Positions 29,640 to 38,351 of a stretch of 64,000 bases of DNA are shown here, in pieces. Position 1 is the stretch's first letter. Each line of letters starts with the position of its first letter. A program made the translations under genes and the position numbers. This DNA comes from Rhizobiales bacterium Ga0077537 (GTDB lineage Bacteria > Pseudomonadota > Alphaproteobacteria > Rhizobiales > Hyphomicrobiaceae). The notes below the pieces were generated by a model. The model was given only the letters and a program-made list of their open reading frames with translations. It did not search any database and was not told where the DNA came from. Where the stretch lies: positions 1 to 64,000 of the forward strand of contig LNEM01000025.1 of the NCBI GenBank assembly GCA_001464955.1, written 5' to 3'.

Positions 29640-30811
29640 GCGGCGGCTCCGACGCTGGATTGCAGTGCTGCCCGTAACTCTTCGCAGACATGGACCTGCT
29701 CCTCGACGGTCATCTGCGGATAGAGCGGCAGGATGATCGCGCGATCCTGCGCCCGCTCCGATTCGGGCAGCTGCATCCCGCTCGAACTCTCGATGTACGG
29801 CTTCTCTCGATGCGCGCACATGATGCCGCGGCGGCTGGCGATACCCCGGTCGAGCAGACGCTGCATGACCTGCTTCTGGCCGCAGCCGTCGGGCAGGCGG
29901 ATCTGGTAGCTTTGCCAGTTCGAGCGTGCCCAATCGGGCTCATGCGGCAGGATCAGCCCGGGGATGTTGCCGAGCATGTCGGTGTAGCGCACCGCGATCG
30001 CGCGGCGGTCCGCCACGATTTGGGGCAGCCGCTTCAGCTGCTCGCGCCCGACCGCCGCCTGGATGTCGGTCATTCGGTAGTTGAAGCCGACAACATCGTG
30101 CGTTTCGAAGATGATCTCCTTCGCGCTATGGCGCAAACGATCGTTGACGCTCATGCCATGCTGGCGAAGCAGTCTGAATTGCTGATCGTAGGACGCATTT
30201 CGCGTCGTCAACATGCCGCCGTCGCCGGTCGTCATCACCTTGCGCGGATGGAACGAGAAACACGCGATATCTCCCCGAGGCGCTCCGATCCGCTCAAAGA
30301 TCCCGTCGATACGGATCTCGCTACCGATCGCACACGCCGCATCCTCGACCACCGGCAACCCGTATCGCGCGGCCTCCGCCATGATCGCCGGCATGTCGCA
30401 CGGCATCCCGACCTGATGCACGCACAGGATCGCTCTGGTCTTCGACGTCACTGCCGCCGCTATCAGGTCCGGCCGCAAGTTGAATGTCGCCGGATCGATG
30501 TCGATGAACACCGGATCGGCTCCGCAGTAGCGGATCACATTCGCGGTCGCGATATAGGAATGGCTGACCGTGATGACCTCATGTCCCGCGCGCACCCCGA
30601 CGGCAAGGAGCGCGAGATGCAACGCGGTCGTGCAGTTCGAAACAGCGCACGCGTGAGGCGCGCCGACGAATGCCGCGAATTCCGTCTCGAAGGCCGCGAC
30701 CTCGGGGCCTTGCGTCACCCAGCCCGATCGGATCACGCGGCTGGCGGCCTCGGCCTCGGGCTCCCCCATCAGGGGACGTGTCAACGGCACTTGGCGCACG
30801 GGTGTTGTCAT
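29636..30811 (-). CDS. DegT/DnrJ/EryC1/StrS family PLP-dependent aminotransferase
   Basis: VPLTRPLMGEPEAEAASRVIRSGWVTQGPEVAAFE...VVEDAACAIGSEI...ISFHP-type motif IACFSFHPRKVMTTGDGGML. Confidence 0.9.
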   Translation of the reverse strand: MTTPVRQVPLTRPLMGEPEAEAASRVIRSGWVTQGPEVAAFETEFAAFVGAPHACAVSNCTTALHLALLAVGVRAGHEVITVSHSYIATANVIRYCGADPVFIDIDPATFNLRPDLIAAAVTSKTRAILCVHQVGMPCDMPAIMAEAARYGLPVVEDAACAIGSEIRIDGIFERIGAPRGDIACFSFHPRKVMTTGDGGMLTTRNASYDQQFRLLRQHGMSVNDRLRHSAKEIIFETHDVVGFNYRMTDIQAAVGREQLKRLPQIVADRRAIAVRYTDMLGNIPGLILPHEPDWARSNWQSYQIRLPDGCGQKQVMQRLLDRGIASRRGIMCAHREKPYIESSSGMQLPESERAQDRAIILPLYPQMTVEEQVHVCEELRAALQSSVGAAA

Positions 30812-30822
30812 GGTCTCGGTCT

Positions 30823-31842
30823 CTACTTCTGCGATCGCCACCAGGCCACCAGCTTGCGCAGGCCTTCGTCGAGTGAAATCTGGGATCGGAAGCCGAGCTG
30901 CTCAGCGGCGCGCCGCGTGTCGGCGAGCCGTCGCGGCACCGCGTTGACTTTCCGCTCCGGACCGTACTCCGGGCGCAAGTCCGAGCCCATGACCCTCGCC
31001 AGGGCGATTGCCAGGTCGTTGAGGCTGGTTTCGGTTCCGCTCGCGATGTTGAAGGCGGTATCGCTGACCGGCGCGTGAGCGGCCAGAATGTTGGACCGCG
31101 CAATATCCTCTACATGGATGAAGTCCATCGTTTGCTGGCCGTCGCCGAAAATGAGCGGTGGCTTGCCAGCCGCGATGCGTTCCATCCATCGGATCAGCAC
31201 CTCCGTGTAGGCGCCGTGGATGTCCATGCGGGGACCGTAGACGTTGAAGTAGCGCAGTGCGACGTATTGCAGGCCGTACATGTCGGCGAAACTGCGCAGC
31301 ACGCCCTCGTTCATCACCTTGAGCGCGCCGTAAAGCGTGCGATTATTGTAGGGATGGTGCTGTTCGTCGGTGGGAAAGTGATCCGCGAGGCCATAGACCG
31401 ACGCCGTCGACGAAGCCACGACCCTTCGGACGCCGGCCTTGGCAGCCGCCTCGAAGACGTTGAACGAGCCTTCCCCCAGCACGTCGAATGCAAGACGCGG
31501 CTCCTCGGCACACTGCGTGATGCGGATGGCCGCGAGATGGAACACGATATCGACACCCTCCATCAGTTGGGCCAATAGCTTGCGGTCGCGGATGTCCCCG
31601 TCGACGAGATCGATGTCGCCGATTGACAGTGCCTTCGCGAGGTTCTCCTTGCGGCCGCGCACGAGATTGTCGAGGACCACGACTTTTCCGTAGCGTTGCT
31701 CGCTCTGCCCCGCGGCCAGGAGATCGCAGACATGCGAGCCGATGAGGCCGGCACCGCCAGTCACCAGAACGCGTCTCAACGGCTCCACACCCATCAGGTC
31801 CTCCTCGGCGCGCAGCGCGTAGCGCGCCCGCTTGGTTTCCAC
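30823..31842 (-). CDS. NAD-dependent epimerase/dehydratase (extended SDR)
   Basis: RRVLVTGGAGLIGSHVCDLL...VVLDNLVRGRKENL...YGALKVMNEGVL...LRYFNVYGPRMDIHGAYTEVLIRW; probable start ATG 31794. Confidence 0.9.
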   Translation of the reverse strand: METKRARYALRAEEDLMGVEPLRRVLVTGGAGLIGSHVCDLLAAGQSEQRYGKVVVLDNLVRGRKENLAKALSIGDIDLVDGDIRDRKLLAQLMEGVDIVFHLAAIRITQCAEEPRLAFDVLGEGSFNVFEAAAKAGVRRVVASSTASVYGLADHFPTDEQHHPYNNRTLYGALKVMNEGVLRSFADMYGLQYVALRYFNVYGPRMDIHGAYTEVLIRWMERIAAGKPPLIFGDGQQTMDFIHVEDIARSNILAAHAPVSDTAFNIASGTETSLNDLAIALARVMGSDLRPEYGPERKVNAVPRRLADTRRAAEQLGFRSQISLDEGLRKLVAWWRSQK

Positions 31843-31857
31843 TTCGTGCGGTCGGCG

Positions 31858-32973
31858 TCACGCCGCGCGCTTGGCCAACCAGTCCTCTAGCGCGGCCATC
31901 ACCACGTCCTGCGCGGACGTCTCGAGCTCGGGATAGAGCGGCAGAGACAGCACCTCTTTCGCTGCCCCCTCCGCATGTGGGAAGGCGCCGGCCCCGTAGC
32001 CGAGATCGGCGAAGCAGGGCTGCAAGTGCACGGGGACCGGATAATGGATTCCGGTCGCAATTCCTTTCGCCTGAAGGGCGGCTTGGAGGGCGTCGCGGTG
32101 CGGATGCCGGATCGCGTAGATGTGGTAGACGTGCCGGACGTGCGCCGGCACCGATTGCGTCCGCACGAGCGCCGCCAGGCGTCGGTCGTAGTAGGCTGCG
32201 CATCCCCGCCGCGCCTCAGTCCAACGCTCGATGTGGCTCATCTTGACCTTGAGGACGGCGCCCTGCACGCCCTCGAGCCGGAAATTGAAACCCTTGAGTT
32301 CGTGCAGGTATTTTCGCTCGGCGCCCCAGTCGCGAAGCATCCGGACCTTGCGCGCGATCTCGGGCGCGTCTGTTGTCACCGCTCCGCCCTCGCCATACGC
32401 GCCGAGGTTTTTCCCCGGATAGAAGCTGAAGCAACCGGCATCACCGATGCTGCCGACCCGTCGCCCCCGGTATTCGGCGCCATGCGCTTGCGCCGCGTCC
32501 TCGATGACGGCGATTCCATGCCGCTTCGCGATGTCCATGATCGCGTCCATCTCCGCCGGCTGGCCGTAGAGGTGCACCGGGAGGATGGCCTTGGTGCGCG
32601 ACGTTATGGCGGCCTCGATCAGCGCCGGATCGATTGTCAGCGTCGCGGGATCGATGTCGACCAGGACGGGTCGCGCGCCCGTGTAGACGATCGCGGACAC
32701 CGTCGCGATGAACGTGAAAGGCGTCGTGATGACCTCGTCTCCCGGCCCGACCCCGATCGCGAGGAGCGCCAGATGGAGCGCACTTGTCCCGGTGTTGACC
32801 CCGATCGCCTCGCGGGTCTGGCAATAGGCCGAGAACATCTCCTCGAACGCCTTGACTTCCGGTCCGAGCACGAACTGCGTGCTGTCGAGGACCTTGAGTA
32901 CGGCGGCATCGACTTCAGGTTTGATCGAGAGGTACTGGGCGCGCAGATCGACGAATGGAATCATGGTGTTCAA
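31858..32973 (-). CDS. DegT/DnrJ/EryC1/StrS family aminotransferase (WbpE-like)
   Basis: MIPFVDLRAQYLSIKPEVDAAVLKVLDSTQFVLGPEVKAFEE...VIEDAAQAHGAEY...GCFSFYPGKNLGAYGEGGAVTTD. Confidence 0.9.
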   Translation of the reverse strand: MNTMIPFVDLRAQYLSIKPEVDAAVLKVLDSTQFVLGPEVKAFEEMFSAYCQTREAIGVNTGTSALHLALLAIGVGPGDEVITTPFTFIATVSAIVYTGARPVLVDIDPATLTIDPALIEAAITSRTKAILPVHLYGQPAEMDAIMDIAKRHGIAVIEDAAQAHGAEYRGRRVGSIGDAGCFSFYPGKNLGAYGEGGAVTTDAPEIARKVRMLRDWGAERKYLHELKGFNFRLEGVQGAVLKVKMSHIERWTEARRGCAAYYDRRLAALVRTQSVPAHVRHVYHIYAIRHPHRDALQAALQAKGIATGIHYPVPVHLQPCFADLGYGAGAFPHAEGAAKEVLSLPLYPELETSAQDVVMAALEDWLAKRAA

Positions 32974-33989
32974 AAACCCGAATTGAGCTCGACCGGCGCG
33001 CCGCGTTTCTTGAGCGAGGCCGACGCCGCCTCGAGTATTCGCACCAACCGCAATCCCGCCTCGCCGTCGGAACTGGGACGCTGGCCGTCAAGAATGCAAT
33101 CGACGAAGTGCTGTGTCTCGACCCGCAGTGCCTCGATGTTGTCGAGCCTCGGCGCCCACATGTCGCCGGCCCGGTAGCCGACCTTGAGCTGATAGATGCC
33201 CTCCGGCCGGCTATCGAGCGTGATGCCCTTGTCGTAGAGCTTCACCTTCTCGCTCAGCTCCATGTCGTCGTAGACGATCATCTTGTCGGTACCGCCGATC
33301 AGCGTCCGCCTGATCTTGACCGGGGCAATCCAGTTGACATGGAAATGAGCGATCAGCTGATCGGAGAAGTAGCATGTCAGGTAGCCTAAGCTCTCGTGCT
33401 GCCCGCGCACGCTGGCGATGCCGCATGCAGCCACCGCGACAGGTCTCTCCTGGATCACGTAGTCCATGATGGACAGATCGTGCACGGCGAGGTCCCACAG
33501 CACGTTTACGTCGCGCTGGAACAGGCCGAGGTTGACGCGAACACTGTCGTAATAGTTGAGCGCGCCAAGTTCGCCCGCATCGACCAGATCTTTGATCTTG
33601 GCGACGGCGCTTGTGTAGACGAACGTGTGCCCGACCATAAGCACCTTGCGCTGTTGCTGCGCGTAATTGACGAGTTCGGCACCTTGTGCCGAATTCAGGG
33701 CGAGGGGCTTCTCGACGAACACATGCTTGCCGTTGCGCAAGGCCTCCATCGCCAGGTCGTAGTGCGTCGCGACCGGCGTCGCGATGACGAGTGCATCGAT
33801 TGTCGTGTCCGTCATCAACTCCCGCACGTCACCGGTCACGCGCACTGCGGGATAGATTGCCTGCGCCTGCGCTCGTTTCGCTTCGCTGAAATCGCAAATT
33901 GCAGCGACGCTGGCTCGGCTCGCCTGGGAGAGATTGCGCACGAGATTCGGACCCCAGTAACCGAAGCCGATGACACCAATCGTCACCAT
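32970..33989 (-). CDS. Gfo/Idh/MocA family oxidoreductase (WbpB/sugar-nucleotide 3-dehydrogenase-like)
   Basis: VTIGVIGFGYWGPNLVRNLSQ...DALVIATPVATHYDLAMEALRNGKHVFVEKPLAL...MVGHTFVYTSAVAKIKDLVDAGELGALNYYDSVRVNLG. Confidence 0.9.
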   Translation of the reverse strand: MVTIGVIGFGYWGPNLVRNLSQASRASVAAICDFSEAKRAQAQAIYPAVRVTGDVRELMTDTTIDALVIATPVATHYDLAMEALRNGKHVFVEKPLALNSAQGAELVNYAQQQRKVLMVGHTFVYTSAVAKIKDLVDAGELGALNYYDSVRVNLGLFQRDVNVLWDLAVHDLSIMDYVIQERPVAVAACGIASVRGQHESLGYLTCYFSDQLIAHFHVNWIAPVKIRRTLIGGTDKMIVYDDMELSEKVKLYDKGITLDSRPEGIYQLKVGYRAGDMWAPRLDNIEALRVETQHFVDCILDGQRPSSDGEAGLRLVRILEAASASLKKRGAPVELNSGF

Positions 33990-34023
33990 GAGAAACTATC
34001 CTGTACTATCCTCACACATTTTC

Positions 34024-34584
34024 TCAGGGCGCACCGGGTGCCTGCTCTGAGCGCGTTATGTCCATTGCTTCCTGTTGCGACTTGCAGCGCGTGCCGCCAG
34101 CGCTGACGTAGCCGATGAGGCGAGCCGGGTTGCCGGCAACTAGGCCGTGATCCGGGACGTCGCGCGTGACGACGGAGCCCGCACCGATCATCGCCCAGCG
34201 TCCTATCGTGATACCCGTCACGACCACGGTTCCGGCGCCGACTGCAGCACCATAGCGGATCAATGTGCGTCCACAGGTCCAGTCCGCGAGTGATTTTATG
34301 GTGCCGTCTGGATTGATGGATCGCGGCAGCTTGTCGTTTGTGAAAAGCGCGTGCCCGCCGATGAACACACCGTCCTCGACTTCGAGGCCGTGATACAGCG
34401 AGGCGTTGTTATGGATCTTGACGTTGTTGCCGATCACCACGCCGGTGTCGATGTAGGCGTTCTGGCCGATGTTGCATCCGGTTCCGATCAGCGCGCCTTC
34501 GCGGACCTGCACGCCTCGCCAGATGCTGGTGCCCTCGCCGATCTTCGCCTTCGGTGAAATTTCCGCCGTCGGATGGATACGCAC
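34024..34584 (-). CDS. Hexapeptide-repeat N-acyltransferase (WbpD/FdtC-like)
   Basis: VRIHPTAEISPKAKIGEGTSIW...IGQNAYIDTGVVIGNNVKIHNNASLYHGLEVEDGVFIGGHALFTNDKLPRS...GAGTVVVTGITIGRWAMIGAGSVVTRDVPDHGLVAGNPARLIGYVS; GTG start at 34584 with a GAGG upstream. Confidence 0.88.
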   Translation of the reverse strand: MRIHPTAEISPKAKIGEGTSIWRGVQVREGALIGTGCNIGQNAYIDTGVVIGNNVKIHNNASLYHGLEVEDGVFIGGHALFTNDKLPRSINPDGTIKSLADWTCGRTLIRYGAAVGAGTVVVTGITIGRWAMIGAGSVVTRDVPDHGLVAGNPARLIGYVSAGGTRCKSQQEAMDITRSEQAPGAP

Positions 34585-35423
34585 CGCAACCTCATGAATA
34601 AGCAGGCAACAGCCTTGACGATGTCGCACCGACGGACCCGGTGAACGTAGTTTCGGACCGAATGCACCGCAACGCATTCGTGGGCTCCATCTTGAGTTAG
34701 ACTTAACAAGAGTGGCGCTGCCATTGCGGACAGCACAGCATTTGTTATCCGCGCCTGAAAGCGATCGGGAGCGAGCATGGCGGCGAGAATATTCACGCTC
34801 CAAACAGCGGCCGACGACGTCACGGTGTCGTCTGCTGCAGAGAAAATCGATCATGACGCCGTCTGATACTCAGTGATGAGCGAAATCTGATCGCAGTACG
34901 GTTTAACGGGGGGGAATGTTTCAATGGTGTCGCGTGTCCGATGATCTGCGGTTTTGAGTGTGGTCCCAACGCGGGTGTCGAAGCCGGAAAGTGCGAACTC
35001 GGAAAAAAGAGACCCTGTCCCCGACGCGTTCTCACTCATCAGTGCGTTCAGTCCGTGGTTCGGTCTGGTTGATCGCCTTGGTGTCTGGACCGGTGTAAGG
35101 CCGACCAGACTTGTCAGCGGCCGCGCTTGGTCGCAGTCGACACTCCATGGCGCGATGGGGTCACGGCTGCCGTGGCCTGAGCGAAGCATGTGCGCGTTGA
35201 GGCCTTCGTCCCGGAGCCGGCCGACGAGCCGCTCCGGGCGCGCGCTCTGAATCGGCCGACCGGATGGATGGAAGACCTCGACCAGAAGCGCCAGCACGTG
35301 GAGCTGGACGGCCCTGCGCCGAACCCGTTTGCAGCCAGGTCCGCCATGGACCACAATCGGCCACGTCTCGTGATGAACGACGACACGGTGACGGTAGGTC
35401 AGGGATCAATGGGGAATTCGGCG

Positions 35424-36590
35424 ATGCGGGACGTGTGCATTACGGGCATAGGTTCGACGGTCTTTGGCCGCCATCGGGACAGGTCCATTCAGGCCCTGGC
35501 GATCGAGGCTGCGGAAGCCGCCATCATGCGCGCCGGCATTGAGCGGCGCCAAATTGGCGCGCTGTATCTCGGCAACTTCATCGCCGGCCCGCTCACGGGG
35601 CAGGAAGTTCTTGCCGGGATCGTCGCCGATCGTCTCGGGCTGTCCAATATCCCATGCACAAAGGTGGAGGGGGCCTGCGCATCCGGGGGCATCGCCTTCC
35701 GCCATGCCGTGCTGGCCGTCCAGTCGGGGATGTGCGACGCGGCAATCGCCGTCGGCGTCGAAAAGATGACACAGGTGCCACGCGAGGACGTGACGAACGC
35801 GCTGCTCTGTGCCCGCGACAATGTCGAGGATGGGGACAGCGCCCTGACTTTCCCCGGCCTCTTTGGTCGCGCCTGGAAGGCCTACGAAGCCCGCTACGGC
35901 ATCACGCGTGAGGAAGTGGCAGCCGTCAGCATCAAGAACAAGTCGAATGGCCTGAAGAACCCTCTGGCCCAACTCGGCGCGAGCGTCACTCTCGATACGA
36001 TCAGGCAGTCTCCGATGATCGCTGATCCGGTGCAACTCTACGACTGCTGCCCGGTCAGCGACGGCGCAGCCGCCGTGGTGGTGACGACGCGGGACCTCGC
36101 CCGCGACGCTCCGGACCTCGCTATCGATGTCGTCGCCTCCGTGCAGACGCGCGGCGCGCCGCACCTGGCGGGCCATCCCGATCTGAGCACGTTCGAGGCG
36201 ACCGTCTGTGCCGCGCAGCGCGCCTACGCTGCTGCGGGATTGACGGCTCGGGATCTTGATTTCGTGGAGCTTCACGACTGTTTCTCGATCGCCGAGATCA
36301 TCGACGCCGAAGACCTGGGCATCGTCCCCCGAGGTCAGGGAGGCAAGTGGGCGTCCGAGGGACGCACGGCCGTCGGTGGAGACATTGCCATCAATCCCTC
36401 CGGTGGCCTCCTGTCCAAAGGCCATCCCGTGGGCGCGACCGGTGTGGGCCAGATCTACGAAGCCGTCCTCCAATTGCGCGGCATGCATGGAAATCAGGTG
36501 CGCGACGCCGGGATTGGCCTGACACACAACCTTGGTGGCGTTGGTGTCGCCTGCACCGTCAACATCCTGCGTCGCCCCGACGCCCGCTGA
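35424..36590 (+). CDS. Thiolase family protein (acetyl-CoA acyltransferase / SCP-x-like)
   Basis: DVCITGIGSTVFGRHRDRSIQALAIEAA...VEGACASGGIAFRHAVLAVQSG...GGLLSKGHPVGATGVGQIYE; ORF extends upstream to 35190, ATG 35409 also possible. Confidence 0.9.
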   Translation: MRDVCITGIGSTVFGRHRDRSIQALAIEAAEAAIMRAGIERRQIGALYLGNFIAGPLTGQEVLAGIVADRLGLSNIPCTKVEGACASGGIAFRHAVLAVQSGMCDAAIAVGVEKMTQVPREDVTNALLCARDNVEDGDSALTFPGLFGRAWKAYEARYGITREEVAAVSIKNKSNGLKNPLAQLGASVTLDTIRQSPMIADPVQLYDCCPVSDGAAAVVVTTRDLARDAPDLAIDVVASVQTRGAPHLAGHPDLSTFEATVCAAQRAYAAAGLTARDLDFVELHDCFSIAEIIDAEDLGIVPRGQGGKWASEGRTAVGGDIAINPSGGLLSKGHPVGATGVGQIYEAVLQLRGMHGNQVRDAGIGLTHNLGGVGVACTVNILRRPDAR

Positions 36591-36604
36591 ACAGGGACGG
36601 CATC

Positions 36605-37399
36605 ATGGCTGATATACGTGTCGAAAAGCACAAGGCTGTCTGGCTGGTCGTCATCGATCGTCCATCGAAGATGAATTCGCTCGACTTCAAGGCTCACGAA
36701 GAACTGGTCGCGATCTGGCGGGCTTTTGATCAGGACGAAACGGCGCGGGTGGGCGTCATCACCGGGGCTGGCGACAAGTCGTTCTGTGCCGGTGCGGACC
36801 TCAAGACCTATACGATGAACTTCGCAACCTTGCCGCCGCACGAGTTTCGCCAGAAATGGGTGGACGGCGTCGGCCTCGGCGGCATCACGCGCGGACTGGA
36901 GATCGACAAGCCGCTGATTGCCGCGGTCAATGGCTTTGCAATTTCCGGCGGTCTCGAGATCGCACTGGCTTGCGATCTGCGGTTCTGCTCGCACAATGCC
37001 GAGTTCGCGCTCCAGGACTCCAAATGGGGCTTTCACGCGTGTGATGGCGGCCTCGTGCGCCTCCCGATGGTCGTCGGTCACGGCAACGCCATGGAGATCA
37101 TTCTTTCGGGCGAGCGGATCGATTCTGCGCACGCCTTTCGCATTGGCCTCGTCAACCGCGTCTTCGAGCAGAAGGATCTGGTCCCCAAGACGCTCGAATA
37201 CGCGGAAATGCTCGCCAAGCGGGCTCCGCTTGCGCACCGATTTGCGAAGAACACGATGCGCCGTATCGCCTCGATGCCGGTGCAGGAAGCCCTGAAGGCC
37301 GAAGTGCGCTCGTTCTACGAACTCGGCCAGACGGCTGATCTCGAGGAAGGCACGACGTCGTTCCGTGAGCGGCGCGAGGCGGACTTCAAGGGGCGCTGA
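36605..37399 (+). CDS. Enoyl-CoA hydratase/isomerase family protein
   Basis: VWLVVIDRPSKMNSLDFKAHEELVAIW...VITGAGDKSFCAGADLK...IAAVNGFAISGGLEIALACDLRFCSHNAEFALQDSKWGF. Confidence 0.92.
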   Translation: MADIRVEKHKAVWLVVIDRPSKMNSLDFKAHEELVAIWRAFDQDETARVGVITGAGDKSFCAGADLKTYTMNFATLPPHEFRQKWVDGVGLGGITRGLEIDKPLIAAVNGFAISGGLEIALACDLRFCSHNAEFALQDSKWGFHACDGGLVRLPMVVGHGNAMEIILSGERIDSAHAFRIGLVNRVFEQKDLVPKTLEYAEMLAKRAPLAHRFAKNTMRRIASMPVQEALKAEVRSFYELGQTADLEEGTTSFRERREADFKGR

Positions 37400-37460
37400 T
37401 ACCCGGGGGGGAGCGCGCCAGCGAAGGCGGCGACACCGTCCGGCCACTTGCCGATCCGGC

Positions 37461-38351
37461 TTAGCGGACCAGCGCTGCGCGATCGCCACCGAGCTTCAGG
37501 TTGATCAACGCCACCGCCAATGTCACGACGACCATGCCGGCGACCTGTATCGGCTCCAGCTGTTCGCCGAGTACGAGATAGGCGAGGGCAGCCGACGCGG
37601 CCGGGACGAGGAAGAACACCGACGCAGCACGTGACGCGCCCCGCGAACGAAGCATCAGCATCAGCAATGCGACGGCGCCGATGGAGACGATGGCGGTCTG
37701 CCACAACAGGCTGGCGACCATCAGCGGGCTCCACGCGACGATGCGCGTTTCAAGGAGGAGCGCCCCGACACCAGTGACGATACAGCCGCCGGCGTTCTGG
37801 ATGCACGTGGCCGAAAGGGGCGGCATACCCGGCGCGAGCCCCTTCTGGATGACGGTGCCCGAGGACATGAACGGAAAGGCCGCCACACAAAGACCCAGGG
37901 CTGCGAGCGGAAGGTCGTCGAGCCCGACGTCGAGCTTCGGCCAGAGCACAAGGAGCGCCCCGACGATCCCGAGCACGAACCCGAGCCAACCGAGTGGGCG
38001 AATTCGCTCACCGAGCGCGACGGAGGACAACAGCGCCGTCGTGATCGGGTGGAGACTGACGGTGAGCGCCACCACGCCGGCCGGCAGGCCCAGATAGATG
38101 CTCCAGACGACGCAACTCAGATAGAGGCCCTGCATCAGACCGCCTGCAACGAGCGTGGCCGAGAACTCTCGCGCCGTCGGCCGCGACTTGGCGAACACAA
38201 CGAACGGCAACAGTGCGATCACGACGAGGCAGAAGCGCAGGAACAGGAAGGTACAGGGTTCGGCGAACGGCACGGCGATCTTTGCCGCGATGAAGCCGCT
38301 CGACCAGAACAGCACGAACAGGAGTGGCGCGATCGCGAGAAGAATTGTCAT
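37461..38351 (-). CDS. EamA/DMT family transporter
   Basis: MTILLAIAPLLFVLFWSSGFIAAKIAVPFAEPCTFLFLRF, two ~5-TM halves; begins at ATG 38351 overlapping the MFS stop. Confidence 0.87.
   Translation of the reverse strand: MTILLAIAPLLFVLFWSSGFIAAKIAVPFAEPCTFLFLRFCLVVIALLPFVVFAKSRPTAREFSATLVAGGLMQGLYLSCVVWSIYLGLPAGVVALTVSLHPITTALLSSVALGERIRPLGWLGFVLGIVGALLVLWPKLDVGLDDLPLAALGLCVAAFPFMSSGTVIQKGLAPGMPPLSATCIQNAGGCIVTGVGALLLETRIVAWSPLMVASLLWQTAIVSIGAVALLMLMLRSRGASRAASVFFLVPAASAALAYLVLGEQLEPIQVAGMVVVTLAVALINLKLGGDRAALVR

Noticed and set aside
29690-31078. 462-aa + ORF opposite aminotransferase/SDR genes
   Set aside because: Antisense shadow ORF; sense strand carries an intact DegT aminotransferase.
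31975-33177. 400-aa + ORF opposite DegT and Gfo/Idh/MocA genes
   Set aside because: Antisense shadow; Asp/Arg/Val-rich low-information translation.
34851-35354. 167-aa minus ORF in the gap before the thiolase gene
   Set aside because: Compositionally irregular, no motif, conflicts with other short ORFs; treated as non-coding pending BLASTX.
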